DNA of 64,000 nt, from assembly GCF_009827305.1 (NCBI RefSeq), contig NZ_WTYJ01000002.1, forward strand, positions 62,001 through 126,000. Direction: 5' to 3'. Of this stretch, positions 16,984 through 24,550 are shown piece after piece. The notes under the pieces are model-generated. The model saw only the letters and a program-made list of their open reading frames with translations. It ran no database searches and was not told the DNA's origin. The first letter of the stretch is position 1; each line of letters opens with the position of its first letter. The DNA is from Croceibacterium xixiisoli (lineage in GTDB: Bacteria > Pseudomonadota > Alphaproteobacteria > Sphingomonadales > Sphingomonadaceae). The position numbers and the translations under genes were made by a program.

Positions 16984-18518
16984 CAGCGATCCTTTGCGGA
17001 AACCGCATCGATCGATGCGGGTGGGGGTGTCAGCATGCGGGCGAGGAAGCCGGTATCGACCCCGCCATTCTTGAACGCCCAATGCTTCAGGATCGTCCGC
17101 TGCAATGTCAGATTGGTGGCGATCCCGTTCACCTTCGTGGCGAACACCGCCTCGATCAGCCGCTCGATCGCTTCCTTGCGCGTGGGCGCATGGGCGATGA
17201 TCTTGGCGATCATGGAATCATAGAATGGCGGCACCTTGGCCCCGTCCACGATATGGGTATCCACCCTGATCCCGTCCCCTTCGGGCCAGCGGGCGCTGGT
17301 GACGGTTCCGGGGGAGGGGAGGAAGTCGCGCGTCGGATCCTCGGCATTCACCCGGCATTCCACCGCAGCGCCATGGAACTGCACGCCCGCCTGGTCGCAG
17401 GGCAGGCCTTCGCCGGCAGCGATGCGGATCTGCTGCTCCACCAGATCGATCCCGGTGACCATTTCGGTAACCGGATGTTCGACCTGGATGCGGGCGTTCA
17501 TTTCCAGGAAATAGAATTCATCGCGTTCGATATCGTAGAGAAACTCCACCGTACCCGCACCGCGATAGTTCAGCCGTTCGGCAAAGCGCACCGCAGCATC
17601 CAGCAGCCGCAACCGCGTGGCGCGCGGCAGATGCGGGGCGGGGGTTTCCTCGATCAGCTTCTGGTAACGCCGCTGCACCGAACAATCGCGTTCGCCCAGA
17701 TGGATCACCCGGCCTTCGCCATCGCCCAGCAATTGCACCTCTATGTGCCGGCCTTCGGCGACATAGCGTTCGATATAGACCCGCGCATCGCCGAAGGCGG
17801 CACCGGCCTCGGCGCTGGCCATGTCCATCACCGCTTCCAGATCGGCCAGATCCTCGACCAGCTTCATCCCCCGGCCACCCCCGCCGCCGACCGCCTTGAT
17901 CAGCAGCGGCGCACCGATCTCTTCGGCCAATTGCCGGGCGGAAGTTGGCGCATGGCCTTCGACAGGCTCAGGCTGAGCGGGTTTAGGTGAAAGATCGCTC
18001 CCCGCGTTCCCGCTGCTGGCGCCATTCCCGACCCCCGCTCGCCCTGAGCCCGTCGAAGGGCAGCCACCAGCCTTCGTGTCACTCCCCGCGAAATCCACCG
18101 CACCACCCGGCACCACGGGTACCTCGGCCGCAATCGCCTCGGTCCGTGCGCGCAGCTTGTCCCCCACCGCCTCGATCTGCGCAGCGGTCGGACCGATGAA
18201 GATCACCCCTTCCTGTTCGCACAATCGCGCCAGTTCCGCCCGTTCGGACAGGAAGCCATAGCCGGGGTGGATCGCGTCGCAGCCATAGCCGATGGCCGCC
18301 TGCACCACGGCGGGTATATTGAGATAGCTCAGGGCCGGGCTCGATGCGCCGATGCACACGGCGCGGGTGGCCATGCGCGCGCCCAGAGAATCCCGGTCCG
18401 CCTCCGACACGCAAAGCACGGTCTCGATGCCCAGTTTCTCGCAGGTGCGGATCACCCGCACGGCGATTTCGCCCCGATTGGCGATCAGGATACGGCGGAT
18501 GGCCTTCTTGTCTGCCAT
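16983..18518 (-). CDS. Biotin carboxylase subunit carrying an in-frame repeat insertion
   Basis: A 511-residue AccC-type biotin carboxylase; the family is usually ~445-460. It opens with RRILIANRGEIAVRVIR; IHPGYGFLSERAELA and the ATP-grasp glycine loop GGGGGRGMK are present, as are QRRYQKLIEETPAP and EMNARIQVEHPVTEM. It loads CO2 onto biotin with ATP and bicarbonate. Between VPVVPGG and LAEEIG, where relatives have a short linker, there is a low-complexity segment (GGCPSTGSGRAGVG ... QPEPVEGHAP) encoded by two inverted repeat arms. The frame stays open, so the protein is probably still made. The gene lies 5 bases after the carrier-protein gene and is translationally coupled to the carboxyltransferase gene. 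Confidence 0.88.
   Translation of the reverse strand: MADKKAIRRILIANRGEIAVRVIRTCEKLGIETVLCVSEADRDSLGARMATRAVCIGASSPALSYLNIPAVVQAAIGYGCDAIHPGYGFLSERAELARLCEQEGVIFIGPTAAQIEAVGDKLRARTEAIAAEVPVVPGGAVDFAGSDTKAGGCPSTGSGRAGVGNGASSGNAGSDLSPKPAQPEPVEGHAPTSARQLAEEIGAPLLIKAVGGGGGRGMKLVEDLADLEAVMDMASAEAGAAFGDARVYIERYVAEGRHIEVQLLGDGEGRVIHLGERDCSVQRRYQKLIEETPAPHLPRATRLRLLDAAVRFAERLNYRGAGTVEFLYDIERDEFYFLEMNARIQVEHPVTEMVTGIDLVEQQIRIAAGEGLPCDQAGVQFHGAAVECRVNAEDPTRDFLPSPGTVTSARWPEGDGIRVDTHIVDGAKVPPFYDSMIAKIIAHAPTRKEAIERLIEAVFATKVNGIATNLTLQRTILKHWAFKNGGVDTGFLARMLTPPPASIDAVSAKDR
17956..18059. repeat. Inverted palindromic repeat inside the biotin carboxylase gene
   Basis: The left arm at 17956-17981 begins CCTTCGACAGGCTCAGGCTG; the right arm at 18034-18059 ends CCCTGAGCCCGTCGAAGG. 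The arms are reverse complements with 23 of 26 positions matching by hand comparison, spaced by about 52 bases. The same CCTTCGACAGGCTCA family occurs intergenically at 34678-34768. This is a REP/BIME-like element common in sphingomonad genomes as I recall, here located within a coding frame without breaking it. Confidence 0.78.
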
Positions 18519-18523
18519 ATCCG

Positions 18524-19000
18524 TCAGGCCGGGCGGATGAGCATCAGCACTTCGCCATGCTCGACCATTTCGCCATTGGTGCCCAGGATCTGCACCACTT
18601 CGCCGGCGACGCCTGCGCGCGCCGAATTCATCAGCTTCATCACTTCGATGATGCCGATCACGCTGTCTTCCTCCACCCGGCTGCCGACTTCCACGAAGCT
18701 GGCTTCACCCGGCTTGGGCGCGCGATAGAACACGCCGAGCAGCGGCGATTTCACCGCCACGAGTCCGTCTGGTACGGCCGTGTTGGTGGGAACAGGGGCT
18801 GCCGCAGCCTGCGCGGGGGCTGCCGCTGGAGCGGGGGCAGGGGCCGCTGAGACAGAGCTCGCCACCGGTGCCGCGCTTGCTGTCGCACCGCTGCGGGCCA
18901 GTTCCAGCTTCAGCCCGTCCATCTCCAGGCTCAGCCGTTCGAACCGGCTGGCATCCAGCAGGCCCATGATTTCCTCGATATCTTTGCGGGTCAGGCTCAT
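18524..19000 (-). CDS. Biotin carboxyl carrier protein (AccB-like)
   Basis: A 158-residue carrier. The N-terminal ~35 residues form a docking segment (ASRFERLSLEMDGLKLEL), then a flexible Ala/Pro-rich linker, then the biotinyl domain ending in the canonical VMKLMN, whose lysine receives biotin. VKSPLLGVFYRAPKPGEASF is the usual domain start. It shuttles carboxybiotin between the biotin carboxylase and the carboxyltransferase encoded just downstream. The ATG at 19000 overlaps the stop of the preceding phosphotransferase gene (ATGA). A biotin ligase gene is not in the window and would be needed in trans. A housekeeping acetyl-CoA carboxylase carrier is the alternative, but the operon context argues against it. 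Confidence 0.9.
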   Translation of the reverse strand: MSLTRKDIEEIMGLLDASRFERLSLEMDGLKLELARSGATASAAPVASSVSAAPAPAPAAAPAQAAAAPVPTNTAVPDGLVAVKSPLLGVFYRAPKPGEASFVEVGSRVEEDSVIGIIEVMKLMNSARAGVAGEVVQILGTNGEMVEHGEVLMLIRPA

Positions 19001-20064
19001 TTTCGGCCCCCGAAGATGGTCATGACGTGGTTCAACGGATTCCCCTCACTTGTCTTCACCGGCGCGGTCACGTCTTTTGCGGACCACACGGTTTCCGGGC
19101 GGCTTTGCAGCAGCAGGATATTGCCCTGCTGATCCAGCGCCCATTCGATATCCTGCGCTTTGCCGTAATGACGCTCGATCTGGCGTCCCACCGCGCGCAG
19201 CCCCAGCAGATCCTCGTCGCTCAGGCAGGGGGCGGTCCGCAGATCGCCGCTGTTCTCCACTTCCTGGATCCCGCCGCCGGGCGCCGGCACCTGCCGCGCA
19301 TGCTTGTCGGAAATGTCGCGCGTGGTGATTTCGCCGGTGATCTTGCCCAGCACCCAGCGGTCCGGCGTCACTTCGCCCGACACCACCGAACTGCCCAGGC
19401 CCCAGGCGCCTTCGATGGTGATCACCGATTTGTCGCCGGTCAGCGGCGAACGGGTGAACATCACCCCGGCGCAGCGGGCGTCCACCATCTGCTGCACCAC
19501 CACCGCCATCGCCACGCCCTCTTCAGGGAAGTTCTGCTTCAGCCGATAGGTCATGCTTTCGACCGAATAGAGGCTGCCCCAGCATTCACGCACCCGCGCG
19601 ACCATGTCCTGCGCGCTCAGCACCCACAGGAATGTATCCTGCAGCCCGGCGAAGCTGGCGTCCTCGGCATCTTCGGTGGTTGCGCTGGATCGCACCGCCA
19701 CCGGTTCCCCATTGGGGGAAAGTCGTGCATGGGCCTCGGTAATTGCCCGCTCCACCTCTACTGGCATCGGTTCATGCGCCACCCGGTCGCGCAGTTCCTG
19801 CGCCAGCGCGGCGGCGGCATCCAGATCATGCGGATCGAGCGCCTCCACCCGGGCGCGCACCGGCGCCCGCGCTTCCAGTGCCGCCAGGAACAGGTCGAAC
19901 CCATGGGTGGTGACGACGAAACCGGGCGGCACGGCGATCCCCGCGCGGGTCAGTTCGCCCAGCGATCCGCCCTTGCCGCCCACCGTCGGGCGATCGACAA
20001 TGCCGACATCGGCAAACCAGCTGACAGGGGCGAACGAGCTGACAGAATTGCCGGGAATGCTCAT
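18997..20064 (-). CDS. ATP-binding subunit of a split PEP-synthase-like aryl phosphotransferase (AcvAB / phenylphosphate-synthase type)
   Basis: A 355-residue protein equal to the N-terminal PEP/pyruvate-dikinase ATP-grasp domain alone. VGGKGGSLGELTRAGIAVPP and EPVAVRSSATTEDAEDASFA are the defining motifs; LLLQSRPETVW closes the domain. Full PEP synthases have ~790 residues in one chain; here the swivelling-histidine part is a separate protein encoded directly upstream. The split and the sizes (about 40 and 70 kDa) match the small and large subunits of phenylphosphate synthase and of the acetovanillone-phosphorylating pair of SYK-6. The start at 20064 overlaps the previous stop (ATGA); the longer frame to 20298 is inside the neighbour. 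The order of A/B names is not certain to me, so no symbol is given. Confidence 0.83.
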   Translation of the reverse strand: MSIPGNSVSSFAPVSWFADVGIVDRPTVGGKGGSLGELTRAGIAVPPGFVVTTHGFDLFLAALEARAPVRARVEALDPHDLDAAAALAQELRDRVAHEPMPVEVERAITEAHARLSPNGEPVAVRSSATTEDAEDASFAGLQDTFLWVLSAQDMVARVRECWGSLYSVESMTYRLKQNFPEEGVAMAVVVQQMVDARCAGVMFTRSPLTGDKSVITIEGAWGLGSSVVSGEVTPDRWVLGKITGEITTRDISDKHARQVPAPGGGIQEVENSGDLRTAPCLSDEDLLGLRAVGRQIERHYGKAQDIEWALDQQGNILLLQSRPETVWSAKDVTAPVKTSEGNPLNHVMTIFGGRK

Positions 20065-21899
20065 GCGTCCTCCAGCACTTTTTCTTCGTCGAGCAGGGTC
20101 ACCAGCCCGCGTCCGCCATCGACGCGGATACGCTGACCATCGCGGATCTTCTGCGTTGCCGACCCCGTGCCGACCACGGCAGGCAGACCATATTCGCGCG
20201 CCACGATCGCCATATGGCTCATCGATCCGCCGATGTCGGACACGGCGGCGCTGATCTTCTGGAACAATGGCGACCAGGTCGGATTGGTGACCTGACATAC
20301 CAGAATATCGCCCTGTTCGATCCGGCCGATTTCCTTCACCGAACGGATCACCCGCGCCGTGCCTTCCACCACCCCGGAACAGGCGGCAAAGCCGCGCAGC
20401 TCATTGGTGTTTTCCGCGCCGTCTGACAGCCAGGTATCCAGGTTCTCGCGGGTGATACCCCACAGCATCACGATCGCCGGGTCATCGATCACATCGGGCA
20501 CCACGCCCAGTGCTGGCGGCACGGTTTCACCCGCCCAGCTCTCAATCGCCTGCTGGCGCTGCGCCACGATCGCCGGCCAGTGGCCGGGGCCGCGCGGATC
20601 CGATCCGCTGGACCAGGCCAGCATCAGATCCACGATCGCGCTTTCCAGCTCGTAATGGGTCAGGTGGAACACATCTTCTTCCTTCGCGAAGAAGCCATGT
20701 TCGGCCAGCAGCGCGCCGAATTCGCGAATCTTGTTGAAAAACAGATTGGTGTACCAATGTTCGCAATAGAACTTGTGCCCCTCCACATAGGGGAACACCC
20801 GGTGCGCCAGCCCGATCAGCTGATCATAGGTCGCGCGGTCTTCATCTGTATCCAGCAGTTCGCGGTAATCGGCCACCAGCTGGTCACGTTCCTCCACCAG
20901 CCGGTCCAGCGGGCGTTCGATATTCTCGCCCGCGCGGATCTTGTCGATATAGCCGGGCAGGGCCGCGAACGGCATCGACAGATCGTCGTTCCAGCTGCGG
21001 TGATAGTGATAGAATCCGTCGCCAACATTGACGTTGAACCAAGGGTTGCGACTGGTTTCCAGCTCATCGAGCCATTCGCGGCCCTTGTCGCCCAGCTGGT
21101 CCAGCCCGGCGAGCACCTGATCGATATCCATCTCGTCATGGAAATGATTGTCGACGCCCAGCTCCACCGCGCGGCGGGCCAGCCGCTTGATCTCTTCGTC
21201 GGGGCGGAAAATCTCCGCCTCCATTCCGGCGACCATGCGACTGATTGCCTGGTCCGAAATCTCGGGGAAGGCGCGCTTGCAGAAATCGAAGAAGGTCAGA
21301 TAGGCGCCGTAGCCCAGCAGCAGGAATTCGAAGTGGTGGTGCCACATCCGAAAATAGCCTTCCAGCTGCTTGCGATAGGTGTCGATCAGCGCATGATTGG
21401 CGGCCACGCCCTTGCCGGTATGGGTGGTCTCGATCGGCTCCAGATCGGGCAGTGACGGGCTGGGCAGGGCCTGCGCCTCTGCGATCAGCGCCTTCATCTT
21501 GTCCTTCCACTGGTCGTAAAGTTTTTCCCAGTGTTCGTAATAATAGAAGGCACGCTGCTGGAACTCGGCGGCCCGCGCGGCAATCTCTTCCGGATCGGTG
21601 ACCGCCACACCGCCGATGAACACCCGGCCATTGATGATGCGATGGTCGATGCCCTTGGTGGTAGGCAGCACGTGGACGCGGGTGTTGAAACTGCCCAGCG
21701 CGCAATAGGCTGCCTCTGCCGTGATCATGTCGAAATGATGCATCGGTTCGGGGAAGTGCATCGAATTGTAGAACCAGAACCGCTGGTCGTCTTCAGGCTT
21801 GAACTGGGTGTAATAGGGGTATGCGGCTTGCGCTGCCTCAGTTCCCGTGGTGACCTTCACGGAACTGGGCAGCGGAAATGACTTGGGCGCATCGGCCAT
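20061..21899 (-). CDS. Phosphohistidine-domain subunit of a split PEP-synthase-like aryl phosphotransferase (AcvAB / phenylphosphate-synthase type)
   Basis: A 612-residue protein. The C-terminal ~90 residues are the PEP-utilising mobile domain: CSGVVEGTARVIRS, then DIGGSMSHMAIVAREYGLPA, whose His in MSHMA is the phospho-carrier. The preceding ~500 residues lack a PEP-binding TIM barrel and probably bind the phenolic substrate. With its ATP-grasp partner it should phosphorylate the hydroxyl of a 4-hydroxyphenyl ketone, using ATP and releasing AMP and phosphate. This is the first gene of the six-gene operon. A plausible ribosome site (GGAGAGG) lies upstream. A rifampicin-phosphotransferase-like enzyme also pairs these domains but in one chain, so it is less likely. 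Confidence 0.82.
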   Translation of the reverse strand: MADAPKSFPLPSSVKVTTGTEAAQAAYPYYTQFKPEDDQRFWFYNSMHFPEPMHHFDMITAEAAYCALGSFNTRVHVLPTTKGIDHRIINGRVFIGGVAVTDPEEIAARAAEFQQRAFYYYEHWEKLYDQWKDKMKALIAEAQALPSPSLPDLEPIETTHTGKGVAANHALIDTYRKQLEGYFRMWHHHFEFLLLGYGAYLTFFDFCKRAFPEISDQAISRMVAGMEAEIFRPDEEIKRLARRAVELGVDNHFHDEMDIDQVLAGLDQLGDKGREWLDELETSRNPWFNVNVGDGFYHYHRSWNDDLSMPFAALPGYIDKIRAGENIERPLDRLVEERDQLVADYRELLDTDEDRATYDQLIGLAHRVFPYVEGHKFYCEHWYTNLFFNKIREFGALLAEHGFFAKEEDVFHLTHYELESAIVDLMLAWSSGSDPRGPGHWPAIVAQRQQAIESWAGETVPPALGVVPDVIDDPAIVMLWGITRENLDTWLSDGAENTNELRGFAACSGVVEGTARVIRSVKEIGRIEQGDILVCQVTNPTWSPLFQKISAAVSDIGGSMSHMAIVAREYGLPAVVGTGSATQKIRDGQRIRVDGGRGLVTLLDEEKVLEDA

Positions 21900-22015
21900 A
21901 GGTTCGGCATCCTCTCCAAAAGGAACCTGCGGGCCTTTGCTGGCCGCGTCAGGTGCGAATGGTTGCCATGTTAACCGTTGATTAGTGACCTATGAAGGAC
22001 TCATGCGCAGTGTGA
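21900..22015 (-). promoter_or_regulatory. Presumed promoter region of the six-gene aromatic operon
   Basis: The only non-coding stretch upstream of the operon. On the operon strand it contains GGAGAGG ahead of the start codon and, further up, GGTTAACATGGCAACC, with short complementary ends (GGTT/AACC). No clear -35/-10 pair can be assigned, and no regulator gene is adjacent. The right edge holds the end of the upstream acyltransferase gene. Confidence 0.35.
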
Positions 22016-23221
22016 TTAGGACAAAAGCGCAGGAGCTTTTGTCTTGTTTTGGCTTCTCGCCAACCCAGTGGTCAAACCAGCGGCATGGCGGCCCAGCGTC
22101 GGTTCCGTTCCGTTGAACAGCCATGCCAGCAAACGCACCCGCGCAATCACCAGCCACGCCCCCCAGCTGAGCGCCAGCGTGATCGCCATGACCCCAATGC
22201 CCTTTACGGCGGTGGGCACGGGCACATCCTGCCCCAGCCACACCAGTATAGTAATGATCGGCATGTGGAACAGATAGATCACGAAGGCGGCATCCACGAA
22301 CCGGCTGACCAGCATGCTTGGCCGGTCCATCCAGTAATGCGCAGCAGCAATCACCACTTGGGTCAGCGTCAGAATGGCAAAGGTGCTCAGCAGCCGCCCG
22401 GTCGCGGGATGCAGATCGGGCGCCACCCGGAAGGCGAGCACTGTGAACACCGCCGCCAGCACCACCATCGGCAAGGACACGCGGGTAAAGCTTTTCAGCG
22501 TCGCCGGCGCGCGCTGGAACAGAAAGCCGAGCAGAAACCACGGCGCAAAGAGGATCAGCTCATCCAGCCGCAGGATCTGCTGCAGCAGATTGGTGTTGAG
22601 CCCGGCGATATAGAATGCTTCCAGCACACCTGCGCGCCACAGGCCGATCACCAGCCCCAGCACCAGCAGCGCGGGCAGGATATGCCGGGCACACAGCCGG
22701 TCGAAGCCTTCGGCGATATAGCCAGTACGCAGCCGGGGGATGACCCCACTCAGCGCCGCCATCATGGTGCTAAGATACAGCAGCACGATGATGAACCACA
22801 AATGCCGCACCCAATACCCACCGGAATGGCTGGAATTCCACAGGAAGGAAGACAGCGCCTTGGAATAGGGCAGGTTGGAAAATTCACAGGCCAGATTCAT
22901 GATCGGCACCAGCACCAGAATGCTGGTGATGAAGGGAATGCCCAGCCGCACGAACCTTTGCTTCAGCCACAACGCCGGCGCCCGCCGCGACAGCAGCAGA
23001 GCGGCGAAATAGCCGGCAATCAGGAAAAACGCCGGCATCCGGAACAGATGGATGAATTCCGCAATTTGCGGGAAGGGCGCCCATCCCTCATTGGATCGAA
23101 CGATCCAGGTTTCGCCCGGTCGATAGGACAGGGCAACGTGATAGGGAATGCCCAGCAACATCAGCAGCGCGCGCAAAGTATCCCAGTAATGTTGGCGTTC
23201 GCCCGCGACGGCTGTGTTCAT
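22016..23221 (-). CDS. Membrane acyltransferase, acyltransferase-3 family (OpgC/MdoC-like)
   Basis: A 401-residue polytopic protein with about ten membrane helices. The start YWDTLRALLMLLGIPYHVAL, then EFIHLFRMPAFFLIAGYF with the R-x10-H-type catalytic arrangement, places it in the acyltransferase-3 family, closest in style to OpgC glucan succinyl transferases. It would transfer an acyl group to a periplasmic glycan. The start is ATG 23221 with GGGAGG directly upstream; the longer frame to 23626 has no domain. The CDS 3' end overlaps a perfect 9-base hairpin (GACAAAAGC 22020-22028 with GCTTTTGTC 22035-22043). Confidence 0.84.
   Translation of the reverse strand: MNTAVAGERQHYWDTLRALLMLLGIPYHVALSYRPGETWIVRSNEGWAPFPQIAEFIHLFRMPAFFLIAGYFAALLLSRRAPALWLKQRFVRLGIPFITSILVLVPIMNLACEFSNLPYSKALSSFLWNSSHSGGYWVRHLWFIIVLLYLSTMMAALSGVIPRLRTGYIAEGFDRLCARHILPALLVLGLVIGLWRAGVLEAFYIAGLNTNLLQQILRLDELILFAPWFLLGFLFQRAPATLKSFTRVSLPMVVLAAVFTVLAFRVAPDLHPATGRLLSTFAILTLTQVVIAAAHYWMDRPSMLVSRFVDAAFVIYLFHMPIITILVWLGQDVPVPTAVKGIGVMAITLALSWGAWLVIARVRLLAWLFNGTEPTLGRHAAGLTTGLARSQNKTKAPALLS
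22020..22043 (-). terminator. Hairpin at the 3' end of the acyltransferase gene
   Basis: GACAAAAGC and GCTTTTGTC are exact reverse complements separated by six bases, overlapping the last codons of the gene. There is no long T-run on the - strand beyond it. It separates this gene from the aromatic operon, so it may limit read-through. Confidence 0.4.
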
Positions 23222-23502
23222 GCCCTCCCTTTCATCGCATAATCTGTTGCAAGCCTGCGCGTGGGGGCCTGTTCCAAATTGATGCGCGCTTTGCGATAAA
23301 ATGCAGCCGGATGGGGGTGAACGGAGCGCGCATGGCTCTGCGGTCGCCGCTGTCAGCCCCGCTTGTCTTGTGTTTTGCCGCATACCACGCATAAGACAGC
23401 TCAGCTTCGGGAATATACAAATGGGGACTGGGCAGAAGATGTCGGCGTTGCCTGCGGCTTGCCTCGAATGATGCCCTGTCAGGTCGTCACACTGAATTGC
23501 CC
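23222..23502. other. Divergent intergenic region between two acyltransferase genes
   Basis: About 280 bases between two genes pointing apart, so it should hold both promoters. I see no palindrome, RNA gene or credible small reading frame in it, and no promoter box that I can place with confidence. Confidence 0.4.
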
Positions 23503-24543
23503 ATGCTGAAATCGGTCCAGATGCTGCGTGGTCTGGCTGCGTTGCTCGTGTTGCTGTTCCACACCCACCTGATTGTTGGGCGGGACAAATATCTGGATGC
23601 CAAGCCGTTCGGCGATGGCTTTGCATTCGGCTATGTCGGCGTGGATATCTTCTTCGTGCTGAGCGGTTTCATCATCCTGACGGCGCATTGCCGGGACATC
23701 GATCAGCCAGATCGCCTGCCACGCTATCTCTATCGCCGCTGGGCGCGGCTCTATCCGATCTATTGGGTCTATCTGGCCGGGGTGATCGGACTGATGCTGC
23801 TGGGTGTCGGAGATCAGGGGCGTATGGCGCTGGGCAATCTGGCCAGCAGCTTGCTGCTGATCAAATTCGTGCCCGAAGCGCCACCCCTGTCGGTGGCCTG
23901 GTCATTGTTTCATGAAGTGATGTTCTATGCCTTCTTTGCCCTGCTGATCGTCAACCGGCGATTGGGTATTGCGGCCTTCGTCTTGTGGTACGCGGCGGTG
24001 GCGGCAGGCTATGTGCTGGGCTGGTCGACCACCTTCGAACAGCATCAGGGTTTCGTTGGGGTCTTCACCAGCCTGTTCAACCTCAACTTCGTGCTGGGGA
24101 TGGGCGCCTGGTACTTGCTGCAAAAGCGTACGGGCCTGCCGGGGTGGGGGTATCTGCTGACTTCATTGCCGCTGTTCGTACTCGGCATCTGGGAGATTTC
24201 CGCTGTGCAGGGGCAGGACGAATGGCGTCTCGCCTTTGCCCTGGGCAGTGCCCTGCTGCTGCTTGGGGTTGTCGCGCTGGAACGCGAAGGGCGGATCGCT
24301 GTCCCTGATGCGCTGATGAAAATGGGCGATGCTTCTTACAGCATCTATCTGCTGCACACGCCGATCCTGTCCGCCGCGATCAAGATCGTGATGCTGGCCG
24401 GGCTGCAGCGGGTGCTGCCGGCCGGGGTGATTTTCGTCATTCTGGCGCTGGTGTCGCTGGTGGGCAGCTATATCGGCTATCTTTTGCTGGAACGGCCGCT
24501 GCTCGGGCTGCTGCGCAATCACGCACCCGCGCGCGCCCGGTAA
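23503..24543 (+). CDS. Membrane acyltransferase, acyltransferase-3 (OafA-like)
   Basis: A 346-residue membrane protein with many helices. SVQMLRGLAALLVLLFHTHL at the N terminus contains the conserved R and H of acyltransferase-3 enzymes, followed by GYVGVDIFFVLSGFII and RRWARLYPIYWVYL. SYSIYLLHTP near the C terminus is also typical. It likely O-acetylates a surface glycan from cytoplasmic acetyl-CoA. I start at ATG 23503; a TTG at 23497 would add two residues. The gene is convergent with the next acyltransferase gene, with a gap of only seven bases. Confidence 0.88.
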   Translation: MLKSVQMLRGLAALLVLLFHTHLIVGRDKYLDAKPFGDGFAFGYVGVDIFFVLSGFIILTAHCRDIDQPDRLPRYLYRRWARLYPIYWVYLAGVIGLMLLGVGDQGRMALGNLASSLLLIKFVPEAPPLSVAWSLFHEVMFYAFFALLIVNRRLGIAAFVLWYAAVAAGYVLGWSTTFEQHQGFVGVFTSLFNLNFVLGMGAWYLLQKRTGLPGWGYLLTSLPLFVLGIWEISAVQGQDEWRLAFALGSALLLLGVVALEREGRIAVPDALMKMGDASYSIYLLHTPILSAAIKIVMLAGLQRVLPAGVIFVILALVSLVGSYIGYLLLERPLLGLLRNHAPARAR

Positions 24544-24550
24544 CGATTGG

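Noticed and set aside
16357-17990. Long + strand open frames across the carboxylase genes
   Set aside because: Antisense shadows of the biotin carboxylase and carboxyltransferase, which are conserved and coupled.
22049-23242. + strand open frame of 397 codons
   Set aside because: Antisense of the acyltransferase; Gln/His/Arg-rich without any domain.
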